Below, one piece after another: positions 24,653 to 32,326 of a DNA stretch of 64,000 nucleotides. Position 1 is the first letter of the stretch. Each line of letters opens with the position of its first letter. The stretch spans positions 62,001 to 126,000 of the forward strand of contig NZ_FPBA01000003.1 of NCBI RefSeq assembly GCF_900116515.1. The letters are read 5' to 3'. Origin of the DNA: Geodermatophilus amargosae (lineage in GTDB: Bacteria > Actinomycetota > Actinomycetes > Mycobacteriales > Geodermatophilaceae). Made by a program: the position numbers and the translations under genes. The notes under the pieces were generated by a model. That model was given only the letters and a program-made list of their open reading frames with translations. It did no database searches and was not told the DNA's origin.

Positions 24653-25840
24653 GTGCGGCGACGGGGGTCAGCGGAGCTCCCCCGCGAGGTCGGCGTCCTC
24701 GCCGTGGTGGCCTTCGTGGTCGCGCTCGGCTTCGGGATCGTCGCCCCGGCGCTCCCGCTGTTCGCCCGCTCCTTCGGCATCGGGACGACGGCCGTCGGCC
24801 TGGCGGTGAGCGCCTTCGCGTTCTTCCGCTTCGTCTCCGCGTTCGGTGGCGGCGCGCTGGTCGAGCGCCTCGGGGAGCGCGTCGTCCTCGCCACCGGGCT
24901 CGCCGTCGTCGCGGGAACGACCGGGCTGGCGGGGCTGGCGACGTCGTTCCCCGTCTTCCTCGCGCTCCGCGCCGCCGGCGGGACCGGCAGCGCGATGTTC
25001 ACCGTGGCCGCGCTGGCCCTGCTGCTCCGGGTGTCGCCGCCGACGCACCGGGGCCGGGCGGCCGCCACCTACCAGGGCGGCTTCATCCTCGGCGGCATCG
25101 CCGGCCCCGCCGCCGGCGGGCTGCTCACCACGCTGTCCCCGCGGCTCCCCTTCTTCCTCTACGCCGGGTCACTGCTGGTGGCCGGAGCCGTTGCGCTGGT
25201 GCTGCTGCGGACCGCGCCGGGGACCCCGGACGGCGCGGCACCCGCAGCGGCACCGGACCTCTCCGAGGGGCCGCTCCCGCTGCGGGCGGCACTGCGCTCC
25301 CGCGCCTACGTCGCGGCCCTGGTGGCCAACCTCGGCATCGGCTGGGTGCTCTTCGGCGTCCGCAACTCCCTGGTCCCGCTGTACGTGACCGAGGAACTCG
25401 GCCGCAGCGCCGCCTGGGCCGGCGCCGGGCTGCTGGCCGGCTCGGCCGCGCAGGCGCTGGGCCTGCTGCGCTCGGGCCGGCTGGCCGACACGTGGGGACG
25501 CCGGCCGAGCCTGGTGCTGGGCTCCACGGTCGGCACGGCCGCCCTGGCGGTGCTCGCCCTGCCGCCGACCACCGGGCTCTTCCTGCTCTCGATGGCCACC
25601 TACGGGCTCGCCGCCTCGTTGCTGGCGAGCGTGCCGGCGGCCCTGGTCGGCGACGTGAGCCCGGCCCGCGGCGGCCGGGTCGTGGCCGTGTTCCAGATGT
25701 CGGCCGACCTCGGGGCGGTGGCCGGTCCCCTGGTCGCCGGCTGGCTCACCGACGTCGCCTCGTACCAGGTGGCCTTCGCGGTCAGCACCGCGGTGGTGGC
25801 CGCCGGGCTGGCCGCGGCACTGGCGCTGCCGCGGGACTGA
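24653..25840 (+). CDS. MFS transporter
   Basis: A 395-residue protein with about twelve hydrophobic helices. The N-half has the MFS motif A-like loop (GGGALVERLGERVVL), repeated in the second half as RSGRLADTWGRRPSLVLGS. Looks like a drug or metabolite exporter of the DHA1 kind; substrate unknown. GTG start, with no strong ribosome-binding site; GAGCAT 7 bases upstream hints at a leaderless promoter. Followed by a very strong hairpin terminator. Confidence 0.88.
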   Translation: MRRRGSAELPREVGVLAVVAFVVALGFGIVAPALPLFARSFGIGTTAVGLAVSAFAFFRFVSAFGGGALVERLGERVVLATGLAVVAGTTGLAGLATSFPVFLALRAAGGTGSAMFTVAALALLLRVSPPTHRGRAAATYQGGFILGGIAGPAAGGLLTTLSPRLPFFLYAGSLLVAGAVALVLLRTAPGTPDGAAPAAAPDLSEGPLPLRAALRSRAYVAALVANLGIGWVLFGVRNSLVPLYVTEELGRSAAWAGAGLLAGSAAQALGLLRSGRLADTWGRRPSLVLGSTVGTAALAVLALPPTTGLFLLSMATYGLAASLLASVPAALVGDVSPARGGRVVAVFQMSADLGAVAGPLVAGWLTDVASYQVAFAVSTAVVAAGLAAALALPRD

Positions 25841-25847
25841 CCGGCGG

Positions 25848-25886
25848 CCCGGCCCGCGCGACCCGGCCGGGGTCGCGCGGGCCGGG
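25848..25886. terminator. perfect 17-bp hairpin terminator
   Basis: Arms 25848-25864 and 25870-25886 pair over 17 bp with a 5-base loop, 8 bases after the MFS stop. It lies between two convergent units, so it can end both. No T tract. Confidence 0.85.
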
Positions 25887-25888
25887 GC

Positions 25889-26001
25889 CTCAGCGCAGGT
25901 GCAGCGACTCCATCGCCCGGGCGGCCGTCGGACCAGTCCATCGGGGCCGGGGGCAGGTCGCCGGGTACGACGACGCAGTCACCGTCGGGAACGGCGCTCA
26001 C
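25889..26001 (-). pseudogene. small gene coupled to the FAD monooxygenase, apparently frameshifted
   Basis: GTG at 26001 overlaps the monooxygenase stop as GTGA. The frame begins VSAVPDGDCVVVPGDLPPAP with strong GC3 character to about 25930, then GC3 collapses in that frame and appears in another, which reads TAARAMESLHLR and stops at TGA just before the terminator. A single-base indel near 25928-25935 would join both parts into a 38-39-residue protein. Either a genuine decayed gene or a sequencing error. No family recognised. Confidence 0.5.
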
Positions 26002-27188
26002 CCCGTCCCGGCCGTCACGGGCGTGTCCCAGTCGACGGCGTGGTCGCGCACCCAGGCCCGCGGGTCGCGGCGACGGAGCACGAGCGGCATGACCACGTCA
26101 CGGACGAGGCGGCCCACCGCCGGCGGCGGCGTCGCGCTGCTGGTGCGGAACGCCTGGGCGACCACCCGTTCGGCCCGCGGCCGGCGCAGGTCCTCGAACA
26201 CCCGGAGGGCGTCGTGGACCGGCAGGTCGCGCAGGCACCGGGCCAGGACGACGGCGTCCTCCATCGCCAGCGACGACCCCTGCCCGGCGGCCGGCGAGGT
26301 CGCGTGCGCGGCGTCCCCGACCAGGACCCTGCGCCCGCGGGACCAGCGCCGGACGGTGGGGACGTCGTACGTCGTCCACCCGCGCAGCGGCCCGGGCGTG
26401 GCCTCCACGAGGTCGACGACCGGGGACCGGTCCCCCCGGTGCAGGTCGTAGAGCCGGGCCCGCCACCGCAGGTCCGACGTGCCGGCCACCTCCCCGTCCG
26501 GCGGCTCCCGGGTCAGCGGCGGGTTGGCGAACCACCAGGTCCCGCCGGTCGGGGCGGCCAGGTAGCCGGCGAAGCCCCGCCGGCCGAACACCATGGTCAG
26601 CCGGCCCACCTCGGCGTCGGCCGGGACGTGCTCGGAGTAGCCCGCGGTGTTCAGCACGGGGACGAAGCGGGGTGGCGGGCAGCCGGGGTCGACCAGGGTC
26701 CGCACCGTCGAACGGACGCCGTCGGCTCCGACGAGGAGGTCCGCGGTCTCGGTGCGGCCGTCGGCGAACTCCGCGGTGACGCCGTCGCCGGTGTCGTGCG
26801 CCCCGGTCAGGCGGGAGCCGTAGCGGACCTCGATGCCGCGGCGGAGCGCCTCGGCGTGCAGCGCCTCGTACAGCTCCGAGCGGCGCAGCGAGATCCCGGC
26901 CGCCCGCCCGCGCGACGGGTCACCGGTGGGGAGGACGCCCAGGACCCTCCCGGTGGAGCTGCGGAACTCGATCACGTGCGTGGGGAACCCCGCGGCGCGG
27001 ACCACGTCCTCGGCCCCGACCGCCGCCAGGGCGTCGAGTCCGTTGACCTGCACGCCGAGCCACGCGCCGACGTCCCCGGCGGGTGCCGGGTGGTCCTCGT
27101 GGACCGTCGCCTCGATCCCCGCGCGCTGCAGCGCCATCGCCGTCACCGGTCCCGCGACCCCGCCACCGACCACGATCGCCCGCCTCAT
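25998..27188 (-). CDS. FAD-dependent monooxygenase
   Basis: A 396-residue class A flavin monooxygenase. The Rossmann dinucleotide motif is at the very start (AIVVGGGVAGPVTAMALQRA), the second FAD motif is DLLVGADGVRSTVR near residue 155, and the third is RRVLVGDAAHATSPAAGQGS near 285. These enzymes hydroxylate aromatic or related compounds with NAD(P)H and O2. ATG at 27188, with upstream sequence lacking coding character. Divergent from a dienelactone hydrolase gene, which hints at a shared aromatic-degradation role (inference). Confidence 0.9.
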   Translation of the reverse strand: MRRAIVVGGGVAGPVTAMALQRAGIEATVHEDHPAPAGDVGAWLGVQVNGLDALAAVGAEDVVRAAGFPTHVIEFRSSTGRVLGVLPTGDPSRGRAAGISLRRSELYEALHAEALRRGIEVRYGSRLTGAHDTGDGVTAEFADGRTETADLLVGADGVRSTVRTLVDPGCPPPRFVPVLNTAGYSEHVPADAEVGRLTMVFGRRGFAGYLAAPTGGTWWFANPPLTREPPDGEVAGTSDLRWRARLYDLHRGDRSPVVDLVEATPGPLRGWTTYDVPTVRRWSRGRRVLVGDAAHATSPAAGQGSSLAMEDAVVLARCLRDLPVHDALRVFEDLRRPRAERVVAQAFRTSSATPPPAVGRLVRDVVMPLVLRRRDPRAWVRDHAVDWDTPVTAGTG

Positions 27189-27286
27189 CCCGGCATCCCC
27201 CCACAGCCGGCGGCGGGAGCCAACCCCCTGCGCGCGTGTCCTCTGCCAGCATCGTCGGCACGACCGGAGCCCCGGGGAGGCCGTCC

Positions 27287-28030
27287 GTGACCGATCTGCA
27301 GCGCATCGCCCTGCACGACGTCGAGATCCCGCCGGCGCCGGGCGGGTCACCCCGGCTGCGCGGGGTGCTCGGCGTCCCGGAGGGGCCCGGGCCGTGGCCG
27401 GGGGTCGTGCTGCTGCACGAGGCCTTCGGCGTGGACGGCGTCATGCGCCGGCAGGTGCAGCGGATCGCCGCCACCGGTCACCTGGCGCTGATGCCGGACC
27501 TGTTCACCGACGGGGGCGCCCGGCACGCGCTGGTGCGGACGTTCAAGGCCGTGGCCGCCGGGCGGGGACGACCCTTCGCCGACGTCGAGGCCGCCCGTGC
27601 CCACCTGGCCGCGATGCCCGGCTGCGCCGGCCGGCTGGGCGTCCTGGGGTCCAGCGTCGGCGGCGGGCTGGCGCTGCACGTGGCCGCCCGCGGGTTCGAC
27701 GCGGCCGCGGTGTTCTACGCGCGGCTGCCGGAGGACCCGCACACGGCGCTGCTCGGCGCCTGCCCGGTCGTGGCCGGCTACGGCGGGGCCGACCCGGGGC
27801 TGCGCGGTACCGCCGCCGAGCTGACGGCGGTGCTCACCCGGGTCGGCGTCCGGCACGACGTCCGCGAGTACCCCGGCGCCGGGCACGGCTTCCTGCACGA
27901 CGCCCCGGTCGGCCCGCGGGCGCTGCGCCCGGTGCTGCGCACCGTCCTCCGGATCCGCCCGGACCCCGGCGCCGCGGCCGACACCTGGGCCCGCACCGAC
28001 GCCTGGTTCGCCGAGCACCTCCGGAGCTGA
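27287..28030 (+). CDS. dienelactone hydrolase family protein
   Basis: A 247-residue alpha/beta hydrolase. The N-terminal VVLLHEAFGVDG and the nucleophile elbow LGSSVGGGLAL fit the dienelactone hydrolase family, but the nucleophile is serine in place of the classic cysteine; the catalytic histidine is in GAGHGFLHD. Dienelactone hydrolases act in ring-cleavage pathways, others are general esterases. GTG start with GGGGAGG 6 bases upstream. Divergent from the FAD monooxygenase. Confidence 0.88.
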   Translation: MTDLQRIALHDVEIPPAPGGSPRLRGVLGVPEGPGPWPGVVLLHEAFGVDGVMRRQVQRIAATGHLALMPDLFTDGGARHALVRTFKAVAAGRGRPFADVEAARAHLAAMPGCAGRLGVLGSSVGGGLALHVAARGFDAAAVFYARLPEDPHTALLGACPVVAGYGGADPGLRGTAAELTAVLTRVGVRHDVREYPGAGHGFLHDAPVGPRALRPVLRTVLRIRPDPGAAADTWARTDAWFAEHLRS

Positions 28031-28045
28031 CCGGCGTCCTCCGGC

Positions 28046-28408
28046 TCAGCCGACGGGTGCGGCGACCGGAGTCTCGGCCGGCGACCGCGGTGCGGGGATC
28101 GGCACGGCGGCGGGTGCGGGCCTCCGGACGGGGAAGCCGACGGCGAACAGGTCGGGCACCGTGAAGACGACGCGCTGCGGTTCCTCGGGGCCCGCACCGA
28201 GCACGGCACGGACCCGGGCGAGCTCCTCCTCGGCAGCGAGGCCGTCGTCCCAGACCTCGTAGACCATCAGCGCCCGCGGATGGCGGACGTGCCGGCGGGA
28301 CAGGCAGCTGCGCGGCCGGCCGTCGTCCTCCGGGAGGGAGTCGGCCAGCAGCGCGGACCGCTCCGCGTCGAGGTCGTTCCAGCGCATGTGCAGCACGAGG
28401 AGAGACAC
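28046..28408 (-). CDS. hypothetical protein, 120 residues
   Basis: A small protein beginning VSLLVLHMRWNDLDAERSAL and ending in a Pro/Ala-rich tail. A GGGGGA ribosome-binding site lies 5 bases before the GTG at 28408, and the open frame upstream has no coding character. The central segment, HPRALMVYEVWDDGLAAEEE, looks like a ferredoxin-like (dimeric alpha-beta barrel) unit, though I cannot name a family. It is divergent from the LuxR regulator, with a perfect 16-bp palindrome between them. Confidence 0.6.
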   Translation of the reverse strand: MSLLVLHMRWNDLDAERSALLADSLPEDDGRPRSCLSRRHVRHPRALMVYEVWDDGLAAEEELARVRAVLGAGPEEPQRVVFTVPDLFAVGFPVRRPAPAAVPIPAPRSPAETPVAAPVG

Positions 28409-28490
28409 GGTTCCCCCTGGGGTGTTCCGAAGGTGCAGCCGCGACGCGGGTGCAGCGGCGACCCTAGGAACGGCGGGACGGGCCCGTCTG

Positions 28491-28506
28491 TACGCACATG
28501 TGCGTA
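28491..28506. promoter_or_regulatory. perfect 16-bp palindrome TACGCACATGTGCGTA
   Basis: An uninterrupted palindrome in the 250-base region between the divergent genes at 28408 and 28659. Its position and symmetry suit an operator for a dimeric regulator, and the adjacent LuxR-type protein is the obvious candidate. Confidence 0.55.
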
Positions 28507-28658
28507 TGCCGCCCGTGCCGGGACCCCTTGACCGCGCGGCGTCCCGTTGACGTGACACCGCGTCCGCGGCCACTCTCGTCCCGTACGTGAGCTGCACGCA
28601 CGGCGGACGCGGGACCGGCGCACCCGGGACCTGCGGGGGGATTCGTCGGAGGCCGGCC

Positions 28659-29432
28659 ATGGAGCCAGCGGTCCGGGAGCTCACCGACCTGGTGGTCGGC
28701 CTGCTCGACGGGATGGTGGGCCCGCGGCTGCCCGCCGACCCGGTCTTCGCCGTCCTCTGCCCGCGGCTGGAGGCGGCCGCCGCGGCGCTGCAGTACACCG
28801 CCTGGCGGACCGGCGCCACCGAGCTCGTCACCACCGGCCTGGGGCCGGGGCAGCTGCACGACCTGGTCGACGCCACCCGGCGCATGCGCGCGGAGCACCC
28901 GCTTCTGGCGGCCGCCGCGGCCGGGGACCTGACCCCGGCGACGGCGGAGCGGACCGCCGGCGGGCGTCAGCGCTGGCGCCGCTCCCCGGCCCGTGGCGTG
29001 CTGGAGGACGTGTGCGGCTGGGACCAGGTGGTCAGCCTGCCGCTGCGGGGCGGACCGGCCGAGGTGGGCGGGTTCGCCTTCGGCCGGCCCGGCCGGGACT
29101 TCACCGCGTCCGACCTGGAGCTGCTGGCGGCCGTGCAGCCGGTGCTGCAGGCGCTGGACCGGCACGTCCGGCTGCTCGCGCGGTGGCAGGACCCGGCGGG
29201 GCAGGGCGGGGACCGGGCGCGGGAGGTGGGCCTCACCAGCCGGGAGACGGCGGTGCTGCTGTGCCTGGCCGACGGGCTGACCGCCGGCGCGACCGCCCAC
29301 CGGCTGGGCTGCTCGGCCCGCACGGTCACCACGCACACCGCGCGGCTGTACCGGAAGCTCGGCGTCCACGACCGGCTGACCGCGGTGCTCGAGGCCCAGC
29401 GCCGGGGCATCCTGCCCGGCCCCGGGCGCTGA
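28659..29432 (+). CDS. LuxR-family regulator with N-terminal sensor region
   Basis: A 257-residue protein with a C-terminal LuxR helix-turn-helix (about residues 192-250: LTSRETAVLLCLADGLTAGA, then CSARTVTTHTARLYRKLGVH). The N-terminal 180 residues look like a GAF/PAS-type sensor (SLPLRGGPAEVGGFAFGRPG) with no receiver aspartate, so this is not a response regulator. ATG at 28659, chosen for a GGAGG 6 bases upstream; an in-frame start at 28587 is possible. Probably autoregulated through the palindrome at 28491. Confidence 0.8.
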   Translation: MEPAVRELTDLVVGLLDGMVGPRLPADPVFAVLCPRLEAAAAALQYTAWRTGATELVTTGLGPGQLHDLVDATRRMRAEHPLLAAAAAGDLTPATAERTAGGRQRWRRSPARGVLEDVCGWDQVVSLPLRGGPAEVGGFAFGRPGRDFTASDLELLAAVQPVLQALDRHVRLLARWQDPAGQGGDRAREVGLTSRETAVLLCLADGLTAGATAHRLGCSARTVTTHTARLYRKLGVHDRLTAVLEAQRRGILPGPGR

Positions 29433-29439
29433 GCGGCGC

Positions 29440-29736
29440 TCAGGCGGCGCCGTGGATCCGGCCGGCCAGGCGGTCGACGAACCGGTCCACCGGGCGCGGC
29501 TGCTCACCGGGCGCGGGCGGGTCGGCCGGGGTGAGCACCCACAGGACGGCGTAGAGGACCAGGCCGGCGCCGCCGGCGAGGGAGAGGGCGACGACGGCGG
29601 CGCGCCACAGCACGGCGTCGACGCCGGTGTAGGTGGCCAGGCCACCGCAGACGCCGCCGAGCATGCGGTCGGTGGAGCTGCGCCGCAGTCGCGCGGGGAC
29701 GCCGGTGGTGGGCGGGAGGGAGGTCGGTGTGGTCAT
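29440..29736 (-). CDS. PspC-domain membrane protein
   Basis: A 98-residue protein with the PspC core: LRRSSTDRMLGGVCGGLATY, then a hydrophobic helix (AAVVALSLAGGAGLVLYAVL) and the typical WVLTPAD ending, followed by a short polar tail. PspC proteins take part in envelope-stress responses. ATG at 29736 with GGGAG about 10 bases upstream. Its stop lies 7 bases from that of the LuxR gene (convergent). The upstream side carries tandem GGTCCCC repeats. Confidence 0.85.
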   Translation of the reverse strand: MTTPTSLPPTTGVPARLRRSSTDRMLGGVCGGLATYTGVDAVLWRAAVVALSLAGGAGLVLYAVLWVLTPADPPAPGEQPRPVDRFVDRLAGRIHGAA

Positions 29737-29808
29737 GGCACGAGGCTCCCGCCGCGGGCCGTCCCGGCGCATCGGGGAAGGCCCGGAACCGCACCCGGAC
29801 CCGACCCT

Positions 29809-29843
29809 GGTCCCCGGTCCCCGGTCCCCGGTCCCTGGTCGCC
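29809..29843. repeat. five tandem 7-bp units (GGTCCCC type)
   Basis: Three exact GGTCCCC units (29809, 29816, 29823), then GGTCCCT and GGTCGCC, running into a further GC-rich imperfect tract to about 29867. It lies in the 208-base divergent region between the PspC and DUF899 genes. Copy number may be unstable by slippage. Confidence 0.75.
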
Positions 29844-29944
29844 GGCCCCGGTCCCGGCCCCGGCGATGAGTTCCGGCCGGGTCGCGGGTCCGTCCTGGTG
29901 TCGCCGGACGACGACGCCCGGCCCGAGATCCCACGGAGGGGACC

Positions 29945-30727
29945 ATGACGACCACGCCGAGGAACCCGGCCACCGCGGCGTCCGGCCGCCCGCCCGTCGT
30001 CGACCTGGCCACCTGGCAGGCCGCCCGGGACGAGCTCCTGGTCCGCGAGAAGGCCCACACCCACCAGGGCGACGCGCTCGCCGCGGCCCGCCGCCGGCTG
30101 CCCATGGTGGAGGTCGACGGGACGGTCGAGGTCGTCGGACCCGACGGCCCGGTCCCGTTCCCGGACCTGTTCCAGGGCCGCGAGGAGCTCGTCGTCTACC
30201 AGCACATGTGGTACGACGGCGCGCCGCACCAGGGGCAGTGCGAGGGCTGCACCAACGCGGCCTGGCACCTGAGGGACGCCGTCTACCTCAACGCCCGCGG
30301 TGTCTCGTTCGCCGTCCTGACCACGGGCCGGTGGGACGAGGTGGCCTCCTACGTCGCGTTCATGGGCTACACCCAGCCCTGGTACTCGGTGCGCGACGTG
30401 GACCCGCCGGTCGGCGGCGGCATGGGGCACCTCAGCTGCTTCCTGCGCGACGGCGACCGCACCTTCCTCACCTACTCCACGACCGGCCGCGGCAACGAGC
30501 CGGCCAATGGGTCCTTCGGCCTGCTCGACATGACGCCCCGCGGCCGCGGCGAGGCGTGGGAGGACGTGCCCGAGGGCTGGCCCGAGGGCCGCCACGCGTG
30601 CTGGTACTGGCGCTCGGACGCGGACGGGAACGCCACCTGGGGCCCGACGAGCCGCCCCGTGCCGCAGTGGACCCGCCCCGGCGCGACCCCCGTGGAGACC
30701 CTCGGCCGGCACGGCCACCCCTCCTGA
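29945..30727 (+). CDS. DUF899 thioredoxin-like protein
   Basis: A 260-residue protein of the DUF899 type: VVDLATWQAARDELLVREKA, then REELVVYQHMWYDGA and the cysteine pair CEGC in GQCEGCTNAAWHLRDAVYL. The fold is thioredoxin-like; the exact reaction is unknown. The C-terminal HACWYWRSDADG and the preceding GSFGLLDMTPRGR are characteristic. ATG with GGAGG 6 bases upstream. Convergent with the LLM oxidoreductase at 7 bases. Confidence 0.88.
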   Translation: MTTTPRNPATAASGRPPVVDLATWQAARDELLVREKAHTHQGDALAAARRRLPMVEVDGTVEVVGPDGPVPFPDLFQGREELVVYQHMWYDGAPHQGQCEGCTNAAWHLRDAVYLNARGVSFAVLTTGRWDEVASYVAFMGYTQPWYSVRDVDPPVGGGMGHLSCFLRDGDRTFLTYSTTGRGNEPANGSFGLLDMTPRGRGEAWEDVPEGWPEGRHACWYWRSDADGNATWGPTSRPVPQWTRPGATPVETLGRHGHPS

Positions 30728-30734
30728 CGACCGC

Positions 30735-31763
30735 TCAGCCCGCGGCGACCCGGGGGGCGACCTCGGTGCCCAGCAGCTCGATGCCGCGCAGCAGGTCCTC
30801 GTGGGCCAGTCGCGGGTTGGTCATCTGGATCGACACCCGGTCCACGCCGCCGAGCTGCGCGGAGATCCGCTGCAGCTTGTCGGCCACGGTGTCGGGGTCA
30901 CCCATGAAGAAGGCGCCGTCGGGGCCGCTGGTGGCGTCGAACTGGGCGCGGGTCGGCGCACGGAAGCCCCGCTCCCGGGAGACCGCCGTGAACATCTCGT
31001 GCCAGCCCGGGTAGATGGTGTCCGCCGCCGCCTGGGTGCTGTCGGCCACGTAGCCGAACACGTGCAGCCCCACCTGCAGCCGCTCGGGCGCGTGCCCTGC
31101 CTGCGCACCGGCCTGCCGGTAGAGGTCGACCAGCGGGGCGAACTGCCGGGGCTCGCCGCCGATGATCGCGACCATGAGCGGCAGGCCCAGGAGCCCGGCC
31201 CGGACGAACGAGGTCGGGGTGCCGCCCACGCCCACCCAGATCGGCAGCGGGTCCTGCAGCGGCCGCGGGTACACGCCCTGGCCGGTGAGCGCCGGGCGGT
31301 GCCGGCCCGACCATGTGACGTGCTCGGACCCGCGGATGCGCAGCAGCAGGTCGAGCTTCTCGTCGAAGAGCTCGTCGTAGTCGGCCAGCGACAGGCCGAA
31401 CAGCGGGAAGGCCTCGGTGAAGGAGCCGCGGCCCACGACGAGGTCGATGCGCCCGCGGCTGATGAGGTCGAGCGTGGCGAACTGCTGGAACACCCGCACC
31501 GGGTCGGCCGCCGACAGCACCGCGACCGCGCTGCCCAGGCGGATCCGCTCGGTGCGCGCGGCGGCCGCCGCCAGGATCACCGGGGGCGCGGAGTCGTAGT
31601 ACTCGGGCCGGTGGTGCTCGCCGATGCCGAAGGAGTACAGGCCGACCCGGTCGGCGAGCTCGATCTCCTCGAGCAGGTGGGCCATCCGCTCCTCGGGACC
31701 GACCCGGCGGCCGGTCCGCGGATCGGTCACCGCCGCCACGAAGCTGTCCACGCCGAGGTGCAC
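30735..31763 (-). CDS. LLM-class flavin-dependent oxidoreductase (luciferase-like)
   Basis: A 342-residue TIM-barrel luciferase-like monooxygenase. Typical segments are DRVGLYSFGIGEHHRPEYY, IRLGSAVAVLSAADPVRVFQ and RIDLVVGRGSFTEAFPLFG. Uses FMN or F420; substrate unknown. GTG at 31763 with GGAGGAGG 5 bases upstream; upstream frame not coding. The region ahead of the gene carries two strong hairpins that probably end the small gene upstream. Confidence 0.9.
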   Translation of the reverse strand: MHLGVDSFVAAVTDPRTGRRVGPEERMAHLLEEIELADRVGLYSFGIGEHHRPEYYDSAPPVILAAAAARTERIRLGSAVAVLSAADPVRVFQQFATLDLISRGRIDLVVGRGSFTEAFPLFGLSLADYDELFDEKLDLLLRIRGSEHVTWSGRHRPALTGQGVYPRPLQDPLPIWVGVGGTPTSFVRAGLLGLPLMVAIIGGEPRQFAPLVDLYRQAGAQAGHAPERLQVGLHVFGYVADSTQAAADTIYPGWHEMFTAVSRERGFRAPTRAQFDATSGPDGAFFMGDPDTVADKLQRISAQLGGVDRVSIQMTNPRLAHEDLLRGIELLGTEVAPRVAAG

Positions 31764-31864
31764 GGCGGTCCTCCTCCCGGGGCCCGGGCCCCCGTCCTCG
31801 AGCACTCCGTCGAGCAACTGTCGTCAAACGCTCAACGACCAGTGAACCAGGTCCGGAGACGACG

Positions 31865-31895
31865 GCGCCCCTCCGGTCGGGGACCGGAGGGGCGC
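31865..31895. terminator. perfect 14-bp hairpin
   Basis: Arms 31865-31878 and 31882-31895 with a 3-base loop, the second of two hairpins met by transcription leaving the small minus-strand gene at 31968. Confidence 0.65.
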
Positions 31896-31911
31896 AGTCC
31901 TGCTGCACGGC

Positions 31912-31957
31912 CCTCTGCGGGATCCCACCGCGAGCTCGCGAGCGGTGGGGGCAGAGG
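31912..31957. terminator. two-part hairpin just after the small Cys/His protein gene
   Basis: Inner arms CCACCGC/GCGGTGG and outer arms CCTCTGC/GCAGAGG pair around a small internal bulge. It begins 11 bases after the stop of the gene at 31968-32114 and is followed by a second hairpin, a tandem terminator arrangement. Confidence 0.6.
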
Positions 31958-31967
31958 GGTCCTCACG

Positions 31968-32114
31968 CTAGGCGGCCCGGTCCCGCTCCCGGGACGCGGC
32001 GCGCAGGCCGGCGAGGTACCAGGCGGTGCAGTCGGGGCAGTTGGCGATCCAGACGTGGCGGGGGTGGCGGTGACAGGCGGCCGTGGCCGTGGGGCTGGTC
32101 CTGGGGCTGGTCAT
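31968..32114 (-). CDS. small Cys/His protein, 48 residues, possible zinc-binding
   Basis: A short frame from ATG 32114 to TAG, giving CHRHPRHVWIANCPDC in the middle, so two Cys and three His spaced as in a small zinc knuckle, then AWYLAGLRAASRERDRAA. GGGAG lies about 10 bases upstream. Short proteins with this C-x-H...CPxC pattern are common in actinobacteria, but I cannot name a family. An 8-bp hairpin at 32131-32149 lies in its leader. Two terminator hairpins follow. The in-frame upstream start at 32264 is less likely. Confidence 0.55.
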   Translation of the reverse strand: MTSPRTSPTATAACHRHPRHVWIANCPDCTAWYLAGLRAASRERDRAA

Positions 32115-32326
32115 GGTGCAGGTACTCCCTGCCGCCGTGCGACGGCGGCTCGTGACTCGTGTGACGTCTGGTGCAACACCGGCAGGGGGGTCACCCATCC
32201 GGGGTGTGCGTGAGGACACCGTGCACCGTTCGCACCAGCGCGTTCGGCGGAACGTGACGATCACGGGGACCGGCTTTGGCGTCCGTGGTGTGCGATCGGC
32301 ACGCCCGGACTGCCGATCCTGGGCGC

